A stretch of DNA of 64,000 nt. It comes from Cytophagales bacterium UBA2561. Lineage in GTDB: Bacteria > Bacteroidota > Bacteroidia > Cytophagales > Thermoflexibacteraceae. Every line of letters starts with the position of its first letter. Positions within the stretch are counted from its first letter, which is position 1. Of the stretch, positions 1 through 9,000 are shown one piece after another. Where the stretch lies: assembly GCA_002340355.1 (NCBI GenBank), contig DDLX01000031.1:33714-97713 (forward strand), in the 5' to 3' direction. The notes under the pieces are model-generated. The model was not told where the DNA came from and did not search any database. It was given only the letters and a program-made list of their open reading frames with translations. The position numbers and the translations under genes are program-made.

Positions 1-3000
1 TAATTCGGTTCTTGGTATGTGCCCCTGGTACGACAGTAAAGACTGCATTCCCACCAAAATAATCTCCTAAGTCGGTACGGTCTGGCGAGTCATATGCCAT
101 TACAATTTGAGTTTCATTTGTAGCAATATCTTCAAGACGGAAGAAACCATTAAATTTATTGTGTGCCATCCATGTTACTGTATAAAAAGTATTACAGTTG
201 TGCATGGTTGTTTTTTGGAAAGTAACATCCCCTTCGTAAGTCGAAGCATCTGACTGCACCCAAACCGAACGAGCTTCCAAACCTTTATTGACACTTGAGA
301 AACTTACTTGTAATCGAGCATTGCCTAAGTCACCTGCAATTTGTCCTGTTAAATCAAAATCGAGTGGGGCATCAGTTATAGGATTACCTTTGAAAGTTGT
401 TTTTTCAAAACGTAATAAACCGTCTTGAAAATTTTCGACTTGGACATTTACCTTATCTTCAATTGTAATATAGCCTCCTGCAGGTCCCCCAAATAAAACA
501 TCTCCACGATATTGTTTACAAGTATTTTTACCTGTATAATATGGATGAATCTTATTACGAATAATTAAATTTGAAGAGCTACCTGTTCGTCCGATGGTAA
601 TAAAGTTACTGGTAGTACGATTAGGGGTTGTTTTCTGATCATTATCAATAGCAATATGAAAATCATCATCTGAATAATTTTCAATAATTAAATCGCCTTG
701 GAATTCGGCAGAAGCTTCTAAGTCTCCACCCGCAATGAAGAAGTCTGGATCATCAACGCTTTCGTTTGGTCCAGGTCCATTAATGATTGTGACCTTATTT
801 TGGAATACGTTATTTGTCGATTTATAAGCAATTCCCATTTGTGAATTTCGTCCATTGTTATGGAGATATAATTCATCTTCAAAAGTGTCCTTACCACTAT
901 TACCAAAATACCAGCCTCTGCCTTGGGGCTTTTGATTACTGGTTCTGCCTTCAGTTGGGTCAGTTACATATCGAAATTCAAAGGAAGCCTTCTTCTTAAA
1001 AGTATTTCCTCCTGATCTCAAGTCCCCATCTTGTTCCAGCCCTCCATAATTAACTACATAAGCTGTATCCTTAAAAGTGTTATTTCGGATATCTACGGCA
1101 GTTGTTTGGACATGAACAGGAGCATCAAAGGTATTTCCGAACATATAAAATTGGGTTCGAATTCTTGAATAAGGTTGCGCTCCACCAGATTCGGGGTGAA
1201 TATAAGTGTCATTATAAGGAGGCATCCAAAACTGCTGTTTTGTTGAGCCGTATTGAGTTAATTTGGAGACTTCTAATAAACCTGTTCGGAATCCTTCAGG
1301 TCCTACGGACATCTTTTTGCCATCTTTCAGATAACCATTGCCTTGGTATCTCCAAGTTTGATCAGAGCCAAAACGAGTTTGCCGATTATTTCTATGGTCA
1401 GAATTAGCTGTAGTCAGTGCATTTTCAATTAGGACATCTCCGTTATAATATACGTCTGCATCTCGATGAAGATAAATACCTGCTCCATTTTTTAAGGCAC
1501 TATTGATATTAATACCATCTGCAGAATGTCGAGTAGTTAGATTAGCATTAAAAATGACCTTTGCATCGTAGAATCGATCTTCTTCCTCACCTACAAAGAT
1601 TTCTGCTCTTCGTTCGCCATTATTGACAAGCTCCGTATTACTATCAAAGCTGGAGTTATAAGAAATATACAATCGAGCATCATCATCTACTCGCATATAA
1701 TTATCGGTTCCAAGTCCGACTTGTCGGAAATTACTCAAATAAACTCGCCCACCATCAAGGTCATTATCATCAATGAGTATATTACCATTCAAATTAGCAA
1801 AGTCATTCTGTCGGCATCCCCCAATGAAAGTGCGTCCAGAGGTATTCCTGAGCTTTAATGTAGCACCATTTGCCCATGTATGAGTTCCTCGTTCAGCATC
1901 ACAATAGGTACTACCGTTCTTATTGGTTCGGTGTTGTCTTCCTGCAAAATGTATCCATCCTGGACCTTGATTTTGAACATAAGTTTCACTATTTGTCCCT
2001 GTGAAATTCAAAGCGGTTCCTGCGGTTAAGCCTGTTCGGATAGCATTTGCCCAATATCCATTTCGGTTATGGAAATGATGTTTCTTGCTTGTGCCTGTAA
2101 ACTCGGCATTGGCTTTATCTTCAGTAGCAATATAGATACGTCCACAGAGTTCTACTTGAAAACGTGTATTATCCTGAAACTGATTACCTTGTGTATTATA
2201 AGCAAAATATAAATAGTTGTTGGTTGTTTCAGGTGATGGTGGTGCAGGAATAGTTGCATTATGTAAACCAACTGCATCTCGAATAGCTTGACGGAGTTCA
2301 TTTGAAATTTTAATCACTTCATCAGCACAAGTTAAAGCACAAGTTGCTGCTAAGTTTGCCGCATTAGCATACTGATTGTCCTGACTTGGTGAGTTCATCT
2401 TGGTATTGGGATCAGCTTGGTTGGCTAGTGTAGTTTCATCGGTTTCAAATAAGCGATGTAAAATACCATCCTTAGCATTATTAAGTGCTGTTTCAGTATC
2501 TGTAATAGATTGTCCTAATGTTTTTGAACTTCCATCACAACTACATGGTGAGGAAACATTATTCAATACATTTTGTGCTTTTAATAACACGGCAGCCCCT
2601 GCTCCAGAAGTGAAATAATCATTAATAATGGTTGAACGCCCCATTCGATTATTGGCAGTATTGATAGCTCCATTAATACTACCCCTGGCATCTAAAATCC
2701 AGTCATAAGGAGATCCATTTAGTCGTCTATTTTGTCCTGTATATAAATTACCACTATCATCAAATAATCGTCCATACAAGTTAAGATAAGCATCTTCGAC
2801 ATTTCGTTGAGCGGCTTTAACATTTTCCTCACTTTTAACTACATCCGCTTGGTTGGCAACTTGATTCGAGGAGTTAAAGGCAATCAAGAAATCATCTTGT
2901 GAAGTTCCTGTATTACTGTCAAAATTATCCTTTCGGGGATAGTTAGGAAACTCACCATCAGGATCATCTACTCGTGAAGCAGGGAAACTAGTATAACAAG

Positions 3001-6000
3001 GAGGTTGACTAGCAGGATTATTAATATCAACTGCTGCATCGGCACATGATTTTTCAAAATAATATTTCCCATTGTTATCAGGTACTAAATAGCTTACTGT
3101 TTCATCATGATTTGTACGGAAGTCTTTCAGAGTAGGGCGTCTACTATTTCCTATTGAATTTAGAGTTGGTCGTGTACCAGGTGCAGTGCTACAGGCATTA
3201 CAGTAACCATAAACATTTTTCTCAAAAATATCTTTTCCACCTGATGTACCTGACCCAGTATCTTCTCGTCCCCAATACATTCGACTACGTCCTTTATGAA
3301 TAATTGCTACATCTTCCTTAAATGTATTGCCACCATTTAAGGAATTATTATTTCCCGTATAATGAAAAGCAATATTAGTCGAAACATTCATCTTACGAAT
3401 GCTCATATTATTTGTGACTGAAATAAAATTACCTGTCATAAAGACTGTTCCAGATGCAAAATCAATTGTCCCACCATTTGTTTCGTCTAATTGTTGAATT
3501 ACTCCACCTGTATAAAAAGTAGAACTACTCAAGCCTGTAATAAATCCACTTGCCCAGTCTAGTTTTTGAACTGTAATATTTTGTCCTCCCAAATCTAATT
3601 TTCCGCCTTCAGTAATAGTGATAGACTTGAGTGCTGTTACTCCTGTAGGGATTGTTGGATAACGTCCATTTGTTACTTCAGGAATTGTGATATCAAATGT
3701 TCCATCATTAGGAATTGCACCTGTCCAGTTTGCACACTCATTCCAATCTGCACTTACTGCGCCTGTCCAAGTAACGTCAGTTGGGGGAGTTTTGGAAGGA
3801 TCTTCAGCTACATTAACAGTAACAAAAGCTTCACTCAGAGGTGTTCCATCACCGCAAGCGAGATTACCTATACAATCCTCAACACACTTTCTAGTCCATT
3901 TAAAGATATAATTTCCGTCATGTGTTCCTGCAACATAATTTAAGATAGAAACAATTGTTTTTGCACTTTTATCATTAGCAATTTTTACATCATTAAAAAT
4001 CCCTCCTGAAGTAACTCCATTTGCATTTATCAGCTCCCATTGTCCACCAATAGGAGACTCTAATAAAGCAGAAGCATCCAGATTGATAGAAGCACAGTTC
4101 GGAATTGTCGTTTGATTTGTGTTTGTAGCTGAAACGTTTGCCTTTGCTGAACTTAGTGCAAAAATGCCTAAGTTGGTTGAAGTCGGAGCAACATCATCCC
4201 CAATTCTTTTTGAACCTAGATAAAAAAGGTCTTGTCCCGAATGAGACGCGTCTGCCCAAATATTTCCTGTAGCATCTTGTGCAACTTGAATACACTCCCA
4301 CTTATCTGTCCCATAATTATAACGATTCATCGTTACTGCCTCAGAATTGAACTCTGCTCCCTCTGAACCTGCTTGCCAATAAGTAGTAATAAAGAATGCG
4401 CCAAAGGAACTAAAATTGGCATCTGCATGTCTGACTAACCAACTAGTTTTGGCATACTCATTATTTAGAGCTATTGCGCCTCCAGAAGCTTTATTATTAT
4501 CTGAATATAAATTATAAATCGTATAATCAACTGATACAATGACCTCTTCTATCCCTGCTCCTGTTCCATCTGTTTTGAGTGTCATAGGACGATGCCACCC
4601 TGTTCCAGTTGGAAAATGATACTCTCCAACGGCTGAAAAATCTACCATTCGACTAAAATCACGAGTGGCATAAGTACGTATCCAACCACTGATGGGGTTA
4701 GTAGAACGGTCATCAACAAAAGCATCAGGGTCAGGATTTCGTAAACTCACCTTAAAATAACGCCATGTATCAGACCCTGAAATTCGTCCTTTGGTCATTT
4801 TTAACTGATTGGTAATCCAAAGCGTATGATAGCTATATAATCGAAATTCATGAGTATGGTTACTTTTATTCATCCAAAAATTGGTCATGAGTATTTTTTT
4901 GGAAGGTAGGTATGAACGCAAAGTATAAGTTCCGTTTTCATCAATTTCTACTGTACCTTGTCCAAAGTCAAAATCTCCTGTAACTCCTCCTCCATGCAAT
5001 TGAATATCATCACTAAATCGAGCTGTTACGAAAGCTGTTGTAAAGTAAATATTCTGTGTGCTTACACTTGGCATCCGAATATAAATATCATCATTGAAGT
5101 CATTAATAAGTGCAGGGTTTGTTCCTAGAATCAATTTTCCAGAGGTAGCGTTTTGAATATTCATATCCCTATTAAAACGATTCCCTCCATCCCATTGAGT
5201 ATCTCCTGTTATTCCTGTTTTGATGATATAAGAGTTGTGTCCATTGAATCCATTATCATTCAAGTTCATATCAGGTGCGCTCAAAGTGATTTTATTTTGA
5301 AAACGTGCCGACTTAATCTGAGCGGTTTTCGTAGAACTAGCATCTACCGTTAATTTACCTTGTGTACCTTGTATATAAGAGTGATTTCCACTATCGTCAT
5401 CATCTACTGATAAGAAGTCTAAGACTGTAAACTCAAGACCTGCTGAAGCAAAATTGAGTGTTCCGCCTTCGATATACATGGATTTTACTGTGACATTTGT
5501 TATCAAGTCAGGGTTATTGGTGGTAACGAATGGAATGGTGATTGTCGTTCCTTGTCCTGCTGTACCACTCCCTGGTGTTCCTGCTGTCCAATTATCACAA
5601 TTGTTCCAATCAGAGTCTGTTGTCCCTGTCCAAGTCGTAAAATCATTGCTTGTTCCTGTTCCAGAACCTGGACTTGTAATTGTAACTTGTATTAAATCTT
5701 CGAGACCTGCACAACTTACCCCTAATTCATGATTATTATTTGGCTTTTCAACCACCCATTTAAATGTATAAGTCCCTGATTCAACATCTGTTATATCAGA
5801 AGTGGCTGACATAAAATTAGTGATAATAGGATCTTTGGTTGCTGTAACTGGTCTAGATACAAATTCCCAGTGTCCTATTCCTCCTGTTCCTGTAGGAACA
5901 ATAGCACCTAGTACGGCATAATCACATCCTTTAAAAGTTACGTCAGCACCTGCATTAACATAAGGAGTAGAAGGGGCAAATACACCCAATTCATCTAAGA

Positions 6001-9000
6001 TACCGTATTTGGCATTTAATGTATAAGGATTACTACCCTGAGCTGCTACATCCCCACCATATCCACAACCCCAAGTCGCAGAAACAAAATCGTATCGGTG
6101 TAAGGTAGTGTTTGTACGGTCAAAATTGGGAAGTTCATCGGATGCTCCATTCCACTGTACTGTTAAATCCAAATTTGTTCCGCCTTTTGTTTCTTCATTT
6201 AAAATCCAACCAACAGAGGTAAAATATGAATCAATCATATTTCCTGTCATGTTATTGTTTGTTGAATTGTCGTATTTATCGCTTAATGATTCAGTTAATC
6301 GTACTCCTAAAACATCAGTTGTTCCAGTATTAATAAGCGTAGTAGGATAATAAGCATCTGTATTTGCGACAGGAAAAACGACTCCTGTAGTAGAAACTTT
6401 ACGTTTTAGGTGTCCTAATCCCGTGGCAATGATATTATCTTGATTATCATATCCTGTTAATTTGGCTTCATCTAAATCCAAGTCGTAATTGTTCATTTGA
6501 ACACGTCCACTTACAAATTTCAGTTCCGCATTGGTATCTGTCGTTACGAAATAAACATCATTTGATAAACTCACTAATGATGATTGGATATGTAATTTAT
6601 GAGTTTGGACACGAGCGGTGTTAAAGTTTAAGGTTTGTGTATTTGTACCTTCTGCCCGAATCCAACCATTTGTCCCATATCCAAATTGAATATGACCGTT
6701 ATTATTTGAGGTTGCTGCCATGTCTCCCTTAAATACAAATTGCCCCTCACCTGCTACTTTGATGTGTTTATTGGCATCCGTATTATTATTGGTAAAAGTA
6801 GCATTTCCTTCTATAGTTACATTTACATCCCCAGGAGCTAATAGGGTGTTTGCTATTGTAATCTCGCCATTTCCTGAGTTAGTAACAGTCAAATCACTTA
6901 GGAACTGATTATCTTTTGTACCATTCCCTACTCCCAAATTGTTATCTGAGGTATTAATTAAAGTAGTATTTTTCTCAAATACATCTGGGACACCTAGTAC
7001 TAATGCTCCCCATTCCCAATCTCTAAGATTACTATTATTAGATGTTAATTTAATTGTAGCAATATCTTTAAAAGTATTTCCACCAGAAGCATAATCACTG
7101 AAATCATTATAAATTGGAGATCCTGCATTGGGTTCAACTACTCCTAGTTCAACTTGTCCTGAAAAAGTATTCCATCGATATGCTGAAGCCGAAGCTTGCA
7201 CCGATACAAAACCTAAAAATTCAGAATTATAACAAGTTAAAATGGCATTTGGAGTAGTAAGTCCAATATTTATCGCATTCTTTTGAGTAATGTTGGATAA
7301 AAAGATTTCTCCACCCTGAAATTCTGTATGAGAATTTGTGGTTATGCCACCATTTAGAATGACTTGGTCGTTATAAGTATCAGTAGCATCTTCTGTCCCG
7401 TTTTTATTTTCTCCACTTCCGATATAATAACCTCGAACACGACTTCCATTTGATAAATCAGTTAATTTAATATCATCAAATGTAACGCGTCCTACAGAGG
7501 TAAAAGCAAAACTCATATACGATTTTCCTGTTGTACCTAAGTCGGTGAATTGCATTTCGACATCATCCTCAAAAATGGCGGTGCCTACACTTGCTACATT
7601 GATGGCATCTAATCCACGTCCATCTGTTGCTGTGTTCTGGTCTCTTTCTCCCAAGAAAAGGGTTTTGCCCTTAAAAGTGATTTTAGAACCTGCATTCTCT
7701 GCAATAAATATCCCTGCTGATCCTGTAGCGGTAATAAAGGCATCACCATGAATTTCATTTTTATCTTGAATATCCGCCAAAAAAGTATGAGCAAGTGTAT
7801 TGGTCGTATTATTTACAAGGTGTAATTTCTTACGAAAACTATCACCACCTGTCGCATATCCCCAATGCCAAGCTGCAGTTCCTTCATGTCTAATTTCGGC
7901 ATCTCCATAAAAAATATTTCCGCCACATTGTCGAGTTTGGTCAGTAGTTGCATGAATTTTTACTGTATTTGTACCCGCTAAAGCACCAAAACGAGACTGT
8001 TTTAATTCAACATTTTTAGCATTTATATCTAAATCTCCACCAAGAGAAGATTGATAGATATAAACATTGACTCCTGACATAGCGGGCGAATTGAAATCAT
8101 GACTTCCAGTCCCTGGGTCAATCGTAAAAGTAGGATCATAATTTACTTTTACAATTGAAATATTTCCGTTTGTACTGGCATCTGTATCAATATTTTTACC
8201 TGATAATAAGGTAGTAGTTGTAGAAGCTGCTTTAGTTTCGTGTCCAATACGAGTATAACCTACTCCCGTATTAGTCATGGTTACATCTCCATTTAATTGA
8301 TTACCAGTAGTATTATAGCTTACTCCTAAGTTAGTGTTACTTTGATTTTCAAGAGTCAAATTATGATGAAAAATGTCAGCTCCACCATCAATATAAGCCG
8401 TATTTGCTCCAAAGAAAACATCTGAAGTGATTGACTTTTGAACCATATACATATTGACCCCAAAAACATTTTGTCCATTATAACTAGGGTAAGAAGCATT
8501 TCCTTGATAATCAATGGTTATAGTTGTCGTGGAACTGGATCCCGTTACTGTAAAAAATGCTTCAGTAATATTCATAATACCTGCTGTCATCTCAATTTTT
8601 CCATTTATTGAGCCAGCTAGCGTACTTACAGTTGAAAAATTATCAATTTTTAATCCACCTGAAACCTTAATTGTTTGGTTGTTTAAGTTTAATTCTCCAT
8701 TATTGGTAATGGTTAAGAATTTAGTTTCAGCTGTTAAACCTGTATTAATAATCGGTTCATTTGTATAAGAGGTATGACTAGGGTTAATGATAGCAATCGT
8801 ACTATTACCTGGTACTGAACTTTCACCAGCAGTTGCTAAAGTAGCATCTGTATAACCTTGCCAATTATTACAATCAAACCAATCATTATTTTTTGTCCCT
8901 GTCCAAACTTGATAAGGTGCACCTCCTGTTCCTGAAACAGAAACAGTAATATCTACATCATCTGATACAGAAGGACTGGTTTGCGTCCAACGGAAGGTAT

